A stretch of 64,000 nucleotides of DNA. Source: JAJDXO01 sp965221855 (lineage in GTDB: Bacteria > Pseudomonadota > Alphaproteobacteria > Rhodospirillales > UBA2165). This document shows, piece by piece, positions 34,086 through 43,032 of this stretch. The stretch covers positions 186,001 to 250,000 of the forward strand of contig CBDCSV010000006.1 in NCBI GenBank assembly GCA_965221855.1, in the 5' to 3' direction. The position numbers and the translations under genes were made by a program. A model generated the notes under the pieces. That model saw only the letters and a list, made by a program, of their open reading frames with translations. It did no database searches and was not told where the DNA came from. Position 1 is the stretch's first letter. The number at the start of each line of letters is the position of its first letter.

Positions 34086-34907
34086 CTAAAGGTCATGGAT
34101 ATGGCACAGGAGATGGGACGACATGCCGCCGTCAACCGGGATATTCAGGCCGCGCATCCACGCGCTCATGTCCGACAGCAAAAAACAGACGACGGGCGCG
34201 ATATCGGCCGGCAGCCCCGGCCGGTCCATGACCCTATTGTCTTCTTCGGCGCGCTCGCCCAGTGTCTCGATGAAGTCCTTGAGGATCGGCGTATCGACGG
34301 GCCCCGGGCTGACGGAATTCATCCGGATGCCCCGATCCCGCCATTCCCACCGCATCTTCATCGTCCAGACGACGAGCGCCTCCTTGGTAAAGAAGTAGGA
34401 TCGGCCCTGCTCCTGGTCGATGCCGTAGCGGCGCACGAAATCCGCAACGCCGTCGAAATCCAGATCGTAGCTCGCCTTGATCTGATTGACATGGTCGGCC
34501 CAGCCGAATCCCGCCAAGGAAGCGAGATTTACGATGGACGCGCCGTCCGCGAGCTTGGGCACCATCAACTCGGTAAAGTATTTGAGCCCCACCAGATTGA
34601 CCTTGAGGACCGTCTCCGGCGGCAGCGTGGGCGGAACGCCGGCAATGTTGGCGATCCCGTCCGCGCCGTCGGGCAGCGCTTGGACCAACGCCTTGATGGT
34701 AAGCTTGTCGGACAGATCGGCCTTGTAGAATTCGTCGACGTTCTCGGTCGTCATGTTGCGGTCCACGCCAAGTACGTCGCCGCCTAGCTTTTTCACCGTC
34801 TTCGCCGTCTCCCATCCGATCCCCGACGAGCAGCCGGTGACGATGATGGTTTTACCCTTGAGAAGTTTCCTGGGTTTCCAGTCGGCGATCTTGTAGTTCT
34901 CGACCAT
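34086..34907 (-). CDS. Short-chain dehydrogenase/reductase (3-alpha-hydroxysteroid / coniferyl-alcohol dehydrogenase-like)
   Basis: A 273-residue classical-type SDR. The cofactor motif is TGCSSGIG, then NIAG, a Ser in NLASLAG, and the catalytic pair in SYFFTK (Tyr and Lys four apart). A long insertion before the catalytic Tyr (about 140-165) resembles 3-alpha-hydroxysteroid dehydrogenase/carbonyl reductase and coniferyl-alcohol dehydrogenases. It would interconvert an alcohol and a ketone or aldehyde. It is the last gene of the liv transporter operon, right after the aldehyde dehydrogenase, so the two probably oxidise an imported alcohol in sequence. Confidence 0.87.
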   Translation of the reverse strand: MVENYKIADWKPRKLLKGKTIIVTGCSSGIGWETAKTVKKLGGDVLGVDRNMTTENVDEFYKADLSDKLTIKALVQALPDGADGIANIAGVPPTLPPETVLKVNLVGLKYFTELMVPKLADGASIVNLASLAGFGWADHVNQIKASYDLDFDGVADFVRRYGIDQEQGRSYFFTKEALVVWTMKMRWEWRDRGIRMNSVSPGPVDTPILKDFIETLGERAEEDNRVMDRPGLPADIAPVVCFLLSDMSAWMRGLNIPVDGGMSSHLLCHIHDL

Positions 34908-34934
34908 GGCGAGGTCTCTCCTGTCTGCTCGGCG

Positions 34935-36395
34935 CTAGAAGACCGGCGGAAAATTCTTCCCGCCTCTTTCGAGCGTGATCCAGCGGGTTTCGGAATAGGA
35001 TTCAGCCGACCATTTGCCCCCGTAGCGGCCGACGCCCGACGACTTCGCGCCGCCGAAGGGCGCGTTCGGCTCATCGTTGACCGGCGAACAATTGATATGG
35101 CTCATTCCGGTTTCCAGGCGATGAGCGATATCCAGCCCCCGCCGTTCGTCGCCGGTAATGATGCCGGAAGACAGCCCGTACTGACTGTCGTTGGCGATGG
35201 CGACGGCTTCATCGTCGGTGCGGAACGGAATCACCGGAGCGACCGGACCGAATGTCTCATCGCGGTAGATTTTCATCTCCGGCGTGACGCCCACCAGGAT
35301 GGTGGGGTCGACGAACCGGCCGTTCACGCCGCCGCCGAGGACGATCTCGGCGCCCCTGGCCACGGCGTCGTCCAATTGGGTTTTGACGTTGTCGGCCTGT
35401 TTGTCGTTGATCAAGGGACCGATGACATTGCCCTTGTCGGCCAGCGGGGGCCCGACCTTGAGCTTCGATGCCCGGTCCACGAACTTGGCCAGGAATTCGT
35501 CAAAAACGCTTTCCTGCACCAGGACCTTCTCGGCCGCCATGCAGATTTGGCCTTGATGCATGAAGCTGCCGAAGCTTGCCGCGGCCGTCGCCCGCTCCAT
35601 GTCGGCGTCGTCACAAACGATCAATGCGTCCTTTCCGCCCAGTTCGACACAGCATTTCTTCAGGTGCGCGCCGGCTTTCGCGGCGATGGAGCGCCCGACC
35701 GCCGTGGAACCGGTGAAGGAAATGGCCTTGACCGCGGGGTTCTCGATCAGTTCATCGCCGACCTGCGCCACATTATCCCGTGAGCATGTCACCACATTCA
35801 GAACGCCGGGCGGCACGCCGGCGTCCTCGAAGACTTCCGCGAAGAAGAGGCCTCCGCAGTAGGGTGTTTCCTCGGACGGCTTCAGGACCACGGTGTTCCC
35901 CAAAGCCAGGGTGAAGGCGATGTTGCGCGCCGTCAGAATGACCGGGAAGTTCCAGGGACTGATGACCGACACGACACCCAGGGGATACCGAACCGCCATG
36001 GAAAACTTGCCGTGAGGCGACGGCAGCACCTCGCCGATGGAGCCGTAATTGGCGCCGGCGGCGGCGTGAAATATGTCGACGACGGCGCCGGCCTCGTACA
36101 TCCCCTTGCCAAACCAGCCGCCGCCTTCGCCTTGAATGGCTTCGACGATCTCCGGACGCCGCCTTTCGACGACATCGGCCACCTTGAGCATCAGTTTCGC
36201 CCGCTCCACATGACTCAGCCCCGACCAGGCGGGAAACGCCGCATGCGCCGCATCGATGGCGGCGCGTGTCTCCTCAACGCCGCTGTCGGGAATTTGCGCC
36301 CACACGGAACCATCCGCGGGATTCAGGTCCTGGAAGACCTGCGGCGTCGAAGACCAGTTGCCGCCGACATAGATCCGATCAAACATCTTGTTCAT
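34935..36395 (-). CDS. NAD(P)-dependent aldehyde dehydrogenase
   Basis: A 486-residue ALDH-superfamily enzyme. Visible are the Asn of SPWNFPVIL, the cofactor motif SFTGSTAVGRSIA, the catalytic Glu in ELGGKDALIV, and the catalytic Cys in FMHQGQICMAAEKV. The C-terminal part (PFGGAKSSGVGRYGGKWS) is typical of benzaldehyde or vanillin-type dehydrogenases. The ATG at 36395 has GGGAG seven bases upstream; the frame extends to a TTG without support. It follows livF by two bases. Oxidation of an aromatic or branched aldehyde is a guess from family resemblance. Confidence 0.93.
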   Translation of the reverse strand: MNKMFDRIYVGGNWSSTPQVFQDLNPADGSVWAQIPDSGVEETRAAIDAAHAAFPAWSGLSHVERAKLMLKVADVVERRRPEIVEAIQGEGGGWFGKGMYEAGAVVDIFHAAAGANYGSIGEVLPSPHGKFSMAVRYPLGVVSVISPWNFPVILTARNIAFTLALGNTVVLKPSEETPYCGGLFFAEVFEDAGVPPGVLNVVTCSRDNVAQVGDELIENPAVKAISFTGSTAVGRSIAAKAGAHLKKCCVELGGKDALIVCDDADMERATAAASFGSFMHQGQICMAAEKVLVQESVFDEFLAKFVDRASKLKVGPPLADKGNVIGPLINDKQADNVKTQLDDAVARGAEIVLGGGVNGRFVDPTILVGVTPEMKIYRDETFGPVAPVIPFRTDDEAVAIANDSQYGLSSGIITGDERRGLDIAHRLETGMSHINCSPVNDEPNAPFGGAKSSGVGRYGGKWSAESYSETRWITLERGGKNFPPVF

Positions 36396-36397
36396 GA

Positions 36398-37630
36398 TCA
36401 ATCTCCCTTGATCTTCTTCATTTCCTCGCCGGAAGCGGTTTTGACCCGCCGGTAAACCTCGATTTTCGGCTTTTTGTAGACTTCGATCTCCGGCAGCACT
36501 TCCTCGTGGGCGCCGTTCCCGGGCGCCGCGGGGGGCGAGCCGCCGGTTGCCGCCGGACGCCGCTTGAGCGCATTGGCCGCCGCCTGCTCGATGGACGACA
36601 GCATCCGCTGGACGTCGCCGTTTGCCGGCGGCCGCGTCACATCATGCGCCGCCGGCTTGGGCGCCGGCGCGGGACGCGGGGTCTCCGCGGGAGCCGATTG
36701 CATCGAAGCCGCCCGCGTCACCATATCGTCGATACGTTCCGGGATGACGCTGTCCGCGTCGATGCGGCGCGAGCCGTGTCCGCCGGCCTCGATCCGAAGA
36801 TCGGCCCGCGGCTGGGCAGGCGCGGAAACGGCATCCTCGACGGGCGGCGCCGGAGAAGCCGCCGCGGGCGCCCGGACCGGCAGCTTGGGCTCGTCCGCAT
36901 GAGCGCCGGATTGCGAGCCCGCGGCCCCGCCCAAATAGGCTTTTTGCACCGCCGGATCGCGGGCGAGGTTTTCCGCCGTATCCTCCCCGGTGATACGGCC
37001 GACCTCCAGCAAGTAGCCGCGATCGGCGATTGCGAGGCTCTGCTTGGCGTTTTGCTCGACAAGCAGAATACCCACGCCGGTCTTGCGCACCGCCTCCAGC
37101 GTCTTGAATAGCTCGCTGCAGAGTATCGGGGACAGCCCCAGGGACGGCTCGTCGAGCATGAGGATCGACGGCGCCGACATCATCGCCCGGCCGATGGCGA
37201 CCATCTGCTGTTCGCCGCCGCTCATGGTGCGGACGATCTGCTTTTTTCGATCATTGAGGACCGGGAACAGTTCCAGGATTCGGCGCAGGTTTGCGGCTTC
37301 GGACGCATCGGCGCGTTCTGGAAAGGCGCCCAGAGTCAGGTTCTCGAGAACCGTGAGTTCTCCAAAGATGCCGCGGCCTTCCGGGACGAGGGCGAGGCCC
37401 GTCTCGACGATCTGGTGTGCGGGCATGTCCGCGAGGTCCACGCCGTCCATGCGGATGTCACTGCCCGCCTCCGGCTTCACAATCCCGGCGATGGCTTTCA
37501 GAAGCGAGCTTTTGCCCGCGCCGTTCGCGCCCAGGATCACAACGATCTCGCCCGGGGCAATGTTAAGGGACACCTGATCCAGGGCGTGGTGCTGGCCATA
37601 GAAGACGGAGAGGTTCCTGCACTCAAGCAT
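36398..37630 (-). CDS. livF: LivF-type ABC transporter ATPase with long disordered C-terminal extension
   Basis: A 410-residue protein. Residues 1-235 are a normal LivF ATPase: Walker A GANGAGKSS, signature TMSGGEQQM, Walker B ILMLDEPSLGLSP. The remaining 175 residues, rich in Pro, Ala and Arg, are not part of the family; they end with a near-repeat EVYKKPKIEVYRRVK. Standard LivF is about 235 residues. The ATG at 37630 was chosen because GGGAG lies six bases upstream; another ATG six bases earlier abuts it. It overlaps livG by eight bases. The tail is in frame and continuous, so it looks genuine; its function is unknown. Confidence 0.93.
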   Translation of the reverse strand: MLECRNLSVFYGQHHALDQVSLNIAPGEIVVILGANGAGKSSLLKAIAGIVKPEAGSDIRMDGVDLADMPAHQIVETGLALVPEGRGIFGELTVLENLTLGAFPERADASEAANLRRILELFPVLNDRKKQIVRTMSGGEQQMVAIGRAMMSAPSILMLDEPSLGLSPILCSELFKTLEAVRKTGVGILLVEQNAKQSLAIADRGYLLEVGRITGEDTAENLARDPAVQKAYLGGAAGSQSGAHADEPKLPVRAPAAASPAPPVEDAVSAPAQPRADLRIEAGGHGSRRIDADSVIPERIDDMVTRAASMQSAPAETPRPAPAPKPAAHDVTRPPANGDVQRMLSSIEQAAANALKRRPAATGGSPPAAPGNGAHEEVLPEIEVYKKPKIEVYRRVKTASGEEMKKIKGD

Positions 37631-38357
37631 GATCATCTCCCAGGTAGGCGCGGATTACTTCCTCGTCCGCCAGCACTTCAACCGGTGTGCCCTCGGCAAT
37701 TCTATAGCCGCTGTTCATGACGACGCAGCGGTCGCAGAGGCTCCGGATCGCGTCCATCACGTGCTCCACGACGATGATGGTGCGGCCTTCTTCCCGCAGG
37801 CTATTGACCAGGTCGATGCCGATTTGAAGCTCGGATGGGTTCAATCCCGCCAGCCATTCGTCGAGCAGCAGGAGCCGCGGATCGGACATCAGCGCACGCG
37901 CCAGTTCCACCCGCTTTTGGTCGATATAGGTAAGGGCCGAGATAGGGCTGTAAACAGCGTCGCCCATGCCGACCTTTTCCAGCATTTCGACCGCCTGCAT
38001 CTGCAGGGAACCGCCCCACAATTTGCGATGCCCAAACACGCCGCCCGCCTCCACGTTCTCGAGCACGGTCATGGAGTTTAGCATACGCACAAGCTGAAAC
38101 GTACGCGCCACACCGAGCCGGGAGATTTGACTGGCCGATTGGCCGGAAATGACGTGGCCGAACAACTGAATGTGGCCGGAGCTGATCCTGAGCGCGCCCG
38201 AGATCAGGTTCATCATGGTCGTCTTGCCGGACCCGTTGGGTCCGATCAGGCCGAGCACCTCGTGCTCTTCGATATCGAACGACATTTGGTTGACGGCGAT
38301 GAGGCCGCCAAAGTTCTTGGTCGCGTTCTTGACGGAAAGGACAGGGCGTGCGGCCAT
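37623..38357 (-). CDS. livG: LivG-type branched-chain amino acid ABC transporter ATPase
   Basis: A 244-residue ATPase. It has Walker A GPNGSGKTT, the Q-loop region with RTFQLVRMLNSMTVLENV, and Walker B LLLLDEWLAGLNPSE; the signature motif reads LTYIDQKRVELAR, degenerate from LSYGQQR. It pairs with LivF to power uptake through LivHM. It abuts the livM stop codon. The family transports branched-chain amino acids but also aromatic acids, urea and amides, so the substrate is open. Confidence 0.94.
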   Translation of the reverse strand: MAARPVLSVKNATKNFGGLIAVNQMSFDIEEHEVLGLIGPNGSGKTTMMNLISGALRISSGHIQLFGHVISGQSASQISRLGVARTFQLVRMLNSMTVLENVEAGGVFGHRKLWGGSLQMQAVEMLEKVGMGDAVYSPISALTYIDQKRVELARALMSDPRLLLLDEWLAGLNPSELQIGIDLVNSLREEGRTIIVVEHVMDAIRSLCDRCVVMNSGYRIAEGTPVEVLADEEVIRAYLGDDHA

Positions 38358-39284
38358 CTACGTCCTCCCCCGCAAACGGTGGGAGTATTTCTCGATCAGG
38401 CCGGCAAAGCCGTTGGGAATGGCGTAGACAACCAGTAGGAAACAGATGCCGAGCATGAGAGTCGTTTGGTTCGGAAACGTCGCCGTCAGGAAATCCCAGA
38501 CCAGCATGAACGGGACCACCCCGACGATGGGTCCCCAGAGCCGCTGCGCCCCGCCGAGCAGCGCCGTGATCACGACGATGAAGGACAGCATCGGACTAAA
38601 GGCTATGCTCGACTCGATATAGCTGAGGCGAGGGGCCAGGAGGGCGCCGACGATGGTCGCCACGGTGCCGGAGACGACAAACAGGATGATTTTGGCGGCC
38701 GCCGTGTTGATCCCGCTGTGCACGGCGACCACCTCGTCATTGCCGATTATACGAAGCGCAAAGCCCAGCCGGGACCGGTTGATCCACCAGCCGATGAAGT
38801 AGACGATTATGCCGAGGATCAGGAGCTCCCAGAAAATGATCGGCTCCGTGATATTGGTGAGTACATAGAGCCCGCTGCTGCTGCCCATGGTGGTCTGGAC
38901 CCAGGTCACGATCTGGCGGATGAGTTCCGCGAGGCCGAGGGTAAAGATCACGAAATAGACGCCGGAGAGGCGCAGGGTGGCAAGTCCGACCAGGGCCGCG
39001 ACGACGGCGCCGATGACCGCGGCCACCACCACGAGCACCCAGTAGGGCAGGGCTTCAATGCCTACGCCGACGGTGAACATGCCGATTCCGTAAAAGGCGC
39101 CGGTCGCGAGGGAGATGTAATGCGTCGGTCCGGAAAACAGCGCCCAACTTGTGGACAGCACCATATAGGTGGCGATGGTGATGCCCATCGAGAGCCAGAA
39201 CCCGCTGTCGCTCAGCGGAATGAGGGCAGCCAATGCAAACAGAACGATCGTAATCAGGAAATTCCGGATTTCAGTCCTGGTCAC
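38358..39284 (-). CDS. livM: LivM-type ABC transporter permease
   Basis: A 308-residue permease with about nine to ten membrane helices. The LivM pattern includes SLATGAFYGIGMFTVG, ATLRLSGVYFVIFTLGLAEL and GMSSGLYVLT-like loops. The start is GTG at 39284, overlapping the livH stop by four bases. It forms the membrane channel with LivH. Confidence 0.93.
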   Translation of the reverse strand: MTRTEIRNFLITIVLFALAALIPLSDSGFWLSMGITIATYMVLSTSWALFSGPTHYISLATGAFYGIGMFTVGVGIEALPYWVLVVVAAVIGAVVAALVGLATLRLSGVYFVIFTLGLAELIRQIVTWVQTTMGSSSGLYVLTNITEPIIFWELLILGIIVYFIGWWINRSRLGFALRIIGNDEVVAVHSGINTAAAKIILFVVSGTVATIVGALLAPRLSYIESSIAFSPMLSFIVVITALLGGAQRLWGPIVGVVPFMLVWDFLTATFPNQTTLMLGICFLLVVYAIPNGFAGLIEKYSHRLRGRT

Positions 39285-40147
39285 GATGACTGCCTCCCGA
39301 AGAGCCCTTGGGGCCGGAAGAGCAGCACCAGAATAAACAGCAGGAACGCCGCTGCCAGGGTGAGGCCCGGATCGATCAGCGTGGCGACCGCCGTCTCGGC
39401 AAAGCCCAGGATAAAGGCCGCGACGATGGTGCCTCTAATTTCCTTCACGCCCCCCAGGATCACGATGATGAGGGCCTTCATGGTAAAGACCACACCGATG
39501 GAGGCATCGAAGGTGTCGAACATACTGATGAGCGAGCCGCCCGCCGCCGTCACCGCGCCGCCCAGGGCAAACGCCATGGCGGAAGTGCGCTCCACGTCTA
39601 TGCCGACCAGCCTGGCGGAGGACGGGGTCACGGAGACGGCCCGCAGTTTCAAGCCCGACCGGGTGTGGGTGAGCCATATATAGAGGAGCGCCGCCAGGAT
39701 CGCGGCGCCCAGGAAGGCAATGATCCGATTCACGCCGTAGGCCTGGCCGAATATCTCGAACGGAATTTCGAGATACTCGTAATTGAAGTACTCACCGCCG
39801 AAAATGGCGTGCAGGAGGCCGATAAATATGAAGCTGATGCCGAAAGTGGAGAGGATGCTGTCGACTTCGAGCTGTCCTTCCGACTTGGCGCGCCTCACCA
39901 GCGGCCGGAGAAAAATCAGATAAATGAAATAATTGAGAATGTAGGCGGCCGGCGCCAGCAGGACGATGGCCAGGATCGGGTTGATCTGGGCGCCGGTAAA
40001 CAGCCACAGCGCCCCAAAGGAGCCCGCCACGAGAACTTCGCCGTTGGCCAGGTTCATGATCCTGGCAACGCCGTACTGCAGTTGCAGCCCCATGGCGATC
40101 AGCGCGTAGGTACCGCCCAGCAATATGCCGCCGAGCAAAATTTCCAT
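39281..40147 (-). CDS. livH: LivH-type ABC transporter permease
   Basis: A 288-residue permease with about eight membrane helices. The LivH hallmark GVARIMNLANGEVLVAGSFGA lies near the N-terminus and GIDVERTSAMAFALGGAVTAAGG in the middle. It is the first intact gene of the transporter operon. The preceding gene, livK, is broken by an insertion sequence, so expression of livHMGF must use another promoter or read-through. Confidence 0.93.
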   Translation of the reverse strand: MEILLGGILLGGTYALIAMGLQLQYGVARIMNLANGEVLVAGSFGALWLFTGAQINPILAIVLLAPAAYILNYFIYLIFLRPLVRRAKSEGQLEVDSILSTFGISFIFIGLLHAIFGGEYFNYEYLEIPFEIFGQAYGVNRIIAFLGAAILAALLYIWLTHTRSGLKLRAVSVTPSSARLVGIDVERTSAMAFALGGAVTAAGGSLISMFDTFDASIGVVFTMKALIIVILGGVKEIRGTIVAAFILGFAETAVATLIDPGLTLAAAFLLFILVLLFRPQGLFGRQSS

Positions 40148-40172
40148 AGTCCAGCCGGAATTCAGAGAAGGG

Positions 40173-40199
40173 TCCCGGCGGTGCCCGTCACCGCCGGGA
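40173..40199 (-). promoter_or_regulatory. Intercistronic hairpin between livK remnant and livH
   Basis: A perfect 11-base stem (TCCCGGCGGTG, loop CCCGT, CACCGCCGGGA) lies between the livK stop and the livH start. Stable stem-loops here often protect the binding-protein message from decay so that it is made in excess over the permeases. It also resembles dispersed GTCATCCCGGC palindromes. There is no T run. Confidence 0.55.
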
Positions 40200-40207
40200 T
40201 GACAATT

Positions 40208-40420
40208 TTACTTCCAATCTGGTTTGTCGATGACAGGCCGCGCGCCGGGCCGTCCTTCGGAGCTCACGCCATAGAATTTGTTGCCTTGCCACTGGCCGAC
40301 GGTCCAGAAACGCTCGCTATTCTGATTTACGAATTTAACCGGACCAATGACCGTTTTGAACTCATTCTGCTTGATGTATTCGGTGACGGCTTTCCGGTCA
40401 ATGGAACCGACCCCTTCGAT
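40208..40420 (-). pseudogene. livK remnant: C-terminus of a branched-chain amino acid type binding protein
   Basis: Seventy codons and a TAA remain, reading IEGVGSIDRKAVTEYIKQ, then the family-like NGERFW/QWQGNKFYGV region and a final IDKPDWK. This is the C-terminal end of a periplasmic Peripla_BP_6 protein. The frame is cut exactly at the inverted repeat of the insertion sequence at 40421. The missing roughly 300 residues are not found on the other side of the element, so this is a deletion remnant rather than a simple interruption. The first gene of the liv operon, and probably its promoter, is lost. Confidence 0.85.
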
Positions 40421-41635
40421 CAGGGCAATCGCATTTGATTTGGTTCGTGAACGGAATGGCTTCGTAAACGGAATGGAAATGAGTATCGCTGCTGCTGGAG
40501 CTTCTTTGACGTTTGATGGAGGTTTCGGTGGAGAGATTTCGGGAGAGTTTTTCGGGTCTTGATGATCCGCGCACGGGCAACGCGTTGCGTCATGATCTTC
40601 TTGAGATGCTGTTCATGGCGCTGTGCGCGGCGCTGTGTGGAAGCACGTCGTGCGTTGACATGGCGGACTTCGCCGAGGCCAAGGAAGAGGTGCTGCGCGA
40701 GTTCCTGACCCTGCCCGCTGGCCCGCCCAGCCACGACACCTTCTCGCGGCTGTTCCGGTTGTTGGACCCGCGGGCCTTTCATGCCGCCTTCCAGCGCTTC
40801 ATGTCCGATTTCGCGACCGCCCGGGCGGAGGTTGTTGCGATTGATGGCAAGAGCCTGAGGCGCTCCTTCGATCGGGCCTCCGGAACCTCGCCGCTCCACC
40901 TGGTCAGCGCCTGGGCCGCCGATCAGCGGCTGGTTCTAGGCCAGATGAACGTGGGCGCGAGCAACGAGATCACCGCCGTGCCGGCCTTGCTCAAGCTGCT
41001 CAGCCTCGAAGGCGCGGTGATGACCATGGACGCCATGCACTGCCAGAGCGGCACGGCCCGCGACATCCACGAGGCCGGCGCCGATTACCTGATGGCGCTG
41101 AAGGCCAACCAGCCCGACCTTCTCGCCGACGTCAAACTGCTGCTGGACGATCCCCAGGCGCCCGCCGACGGCGTGGACCAGACGGTGGACGCCGGCCACG
41201 GCCGCATCGAAACCCGCCGCGCCGAGGTGCTGCACGATATGGACTGGCTCGCCGAAGCCCACCGGTGGCCGGCCCTGGCCGCTGTCGGCAAGGTCACCTC
41301 CAGCCGCGAGACCGACGGCCGGGCCACGACAGCGGTGCGCTACTTCATCGCCTCCTGGCCGCTCACCGCCGACGAACTGAACCGCCTCGTCCGCGGACAC
41401 TGGGGGATCGAGAACCAACTCCATTGGGTGCTCGATGTGGTCATGGACGAAGATCAGGCCCGAGCCCGCAAGGACAACGCCCCGGAAAACCTCGCTCTCC
41501 TCAGACGCCTCGCCCTCAACGTCATCAAACGCAACAAGGACAAGGGATCAAACCGTCTCAAGTTCAATCGCGCCGGGTGGAGCGACAACTTCCTCCGAAA
41601 ACTCATCGCCGAAATAGGCTAATGCGATTGCCCTG
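40421..41635 (+). mobile_element. ISAs1-family insertion sequence
   Basis: The element is 1215 bases long, bounded by perfect 15-base inverted repeats CAGGGCAATCGCATT (40421-40435) and AATGCGATTGCCCTG (41621-41635). It contains one full-length transposase gene. Length and the CAGGG ends fit the ISAs1 (H-repeat) group. The flanking ten bases (CCCCTTCGAT on the left, GGACCGTGCC on the right) do not match, so there is no target duplication and an adjacent deletion or recombination is implied. Confidence 0.92.
40513..41622 (+). CDS. ISAs1-family transposase
   Basis: A 369-residue DDE transposase. The N-terminal DDE-associated domain has FSGLDDPRTGNALRHDLLEML and CVDMADFAEAKEEVL; the catalytic part has VVAIDGKSLRRSFD, VMTMDAMHCQ with the second Asp, and RGHWGIENQLHWVLDVV with the Glu region. 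Length is complete and there is no frameshift, so the element may still be active. Its last codons run into the right inverted repeat. Transcription is opposite to the flanking operons. Confidence 0.94.
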   Translation: MMEVSVERFRESFSGLDDPRTGNALRHDLLEMLFMALCAALCGSTSCVDMADFAEAKEEVLREFLTLPAGPPSHDTFSRLFRLLDPRAFHAAFQRFMSDFATARAEVVAIDGKSLRRSFDRASGTSPLHLVSAWAADQRLVLGQMNVGASNEITAVPALLKLLSLEGAVMTMDAMHCQSGTARDIHEAGADYLMALKANQPDLLADVKLLLDDPQAPADGVDQTVDAGHGRIETRRAEVLHDMDWLAEAHRWPALAAVGKVTSSRETDGRATTAVRYFIASWPLTADELNRLVRGHWGIENQLHWVLDVVMDEDQARARKDNAPENLALLRRLALNVIKRNKDKGSNRLKFNRAGWSDNFLRKLIAEIG

Positions 41636-41751
41636 GGACCGTGCCGCCCGCAATGTTCGGTAGTATAACCAAAAATTGTGTCGGCGTCCAAAACGTATGT
41701 CAAGGGAACCCGCGCCACGATGCAGGGCAGGCCTACTGACCGTCCGGCGTT

Positions 41752-43032
41752 CTAGAAACTGTAGGTCAGGCCGATATTGACGAAGTTGTCGCGGCGGGTG
41801 GCGTAGGTGGCATCGTCCATGGCGATGTTGTGAAAGAACGTCGCCTCGAAGTTTAGCGTCAACGAATCGCTGAGACGGCGGTTGAACTGGGCATTGAAGC
41901 TGCGTGAACGTGTATCGACATCCTCCAGAATTCCGACGAGAAGATCGGTGCTCGCGAAATCGTTGAACGCCAGCCGCAGGGCGAAAAACACATCGTTCTG
42001 AAATATGTTGGTCGCCCTCATGCGCCGGCTGTCGCGATTCAACTCGGCCAGAAGTCCCAGATCGATGTCCGTATCGAAAACCGAATAGATGGTGTACTCC
42101 CCGCCCGCCACGAAGGCCGTGAAATCCTCTTCCTCCCCGAGAGCGTTCCGCGCGCCCGCGCGGCGAATGGCTTCGAGTTTCAACAGCCACGCCTCGTAGG
42201 TCATCTGGGCGTCCAGCCCATATTGGCGTATCTGCTCATAGAGCGGGGCCAAGGCGCAGGTACTCGGGTCCCATATTACGCGACAAGCCGGCTGCAAGTT
42301 GGGCTCGCGGCTGGTGCCGTCGAAAACGCTCAGGCCGACGTCGAACAGGCCCACGCTGTGACTGTAGCGGGCCGCGACGTCGAAATGCCGTTCCTCCGCG
42401 CCGCTTTCGTACATCACCCGGTCGTTGTCGACGACCAACCCGCCGCGCAGCCGGCCATGGCGTCCCGGAAAGGTGCGGACGCGGTGATAGGGAAGCGCGA
42501 ACAGTTCGGCCGCCCCCCATTCGCCGGACACGGTCAGGTGCGCCATGGGCTGGCCGAGCTTGACCTCTTCACTTGGATTCTCGACGAGGTCGGTTTGGTT
42601 GACGATGTCGACGAGATGGCGCGATTCGGCCACTCCCCAGAAGACGCGATCGACGCCAAGGCGCAGTTCCCACTCCTGATCCTTGATCTGACCGACGAAC
42701 AGCAGATATGCCTTGCGCAGATCGGCGTGGCTGCGGACCGAGTCGCTGCTGTCGTATCGATAGAAGCCTTCCAGGGTGAGGCTGGTTCCGTCGGCGCTCT
42801 CCAGGTACAACTCCGGCGCGGCAATGAGGTTGACGCCGAAGTCCTTCTGCACGGGATTGGCGGCGGTCTTTGGAAACCAGCGATTCTCCAGGGTCACGCT
42901 TCCGGAAAACTCATGGGAATCGATCAGCGATTCACCCGATGCGCCGGTCGTGACGCCCAGCGTCGTGATGCCCAGCGCCGCGATGCAGGCGGCAGCCAGT
43001 TTTGCCCAGCGCAGCGCGGGCCGGCGAGCCAT
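41752..43032 (-). CDS. Outer-membrane beta-barrel protein of the sterol operon
   Basis: A 426-residue exported protein. A signal peptide (about 1-33) precedes a sequence of alternating polar and hydrophobic strands, and the last residue is Phe (GLTYSF), the usual signal for outer-membrane assembly. No specific family is certain; it resembles barrels found beside LolA-like proteins and MMPL/RND lipid exporters. Its ATG shares one base with the stop of the LolA-like gene, so both belong to the sterol transcription unit. A role in moving sterol or another lipid to the outer membrane is inferred. The insertion sequence ends 116 bases beyond its stop. Confidence 0.75.
   Translation of the reverse strand: MARRPALRWAKLAAACIAALGITTLGVTTGASGESLIDSHEFSGSVTLENRWFPKTAANPVQKDFGVNLIAAPELYLESADGTSLTLEGFYRYDSSDSVRSHADLRKAYLLFVGQIKDQEWELRLGVDRVFWGVAESRHLVDIVNQTDLVENPSEEVKLGQPMAHLTVSGEWGAAELFALPYHRVRTFPGRHGRLRGGLVVDNDRVMYESGAEERHFDVAARYSHSVGLFDVGLSVFDGTSREPNLQPACRVIWDPSTCALAPLYEQIRQYGLDAQMTYEAWLLKLEAIRRAGARNALGEEEDFTAFVAGGEYTIYSVFDTDIDLGLLAELNRDSRRMRATNIFQNDVFFALRLAFNDFASTDLLVGILEDVDTRSRSFNAQFNRRLSDSLTLNFEATFFHNIAMDDATYATRRDNFVNIGLTYSF

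Noticed and set aside
40411..41645. Target-site duplication around the insertion sequence
   Set aside because: The ten bases on each side (CCCCTTCGAT and GGACCGTGCC) do not match at any length of eight or more.
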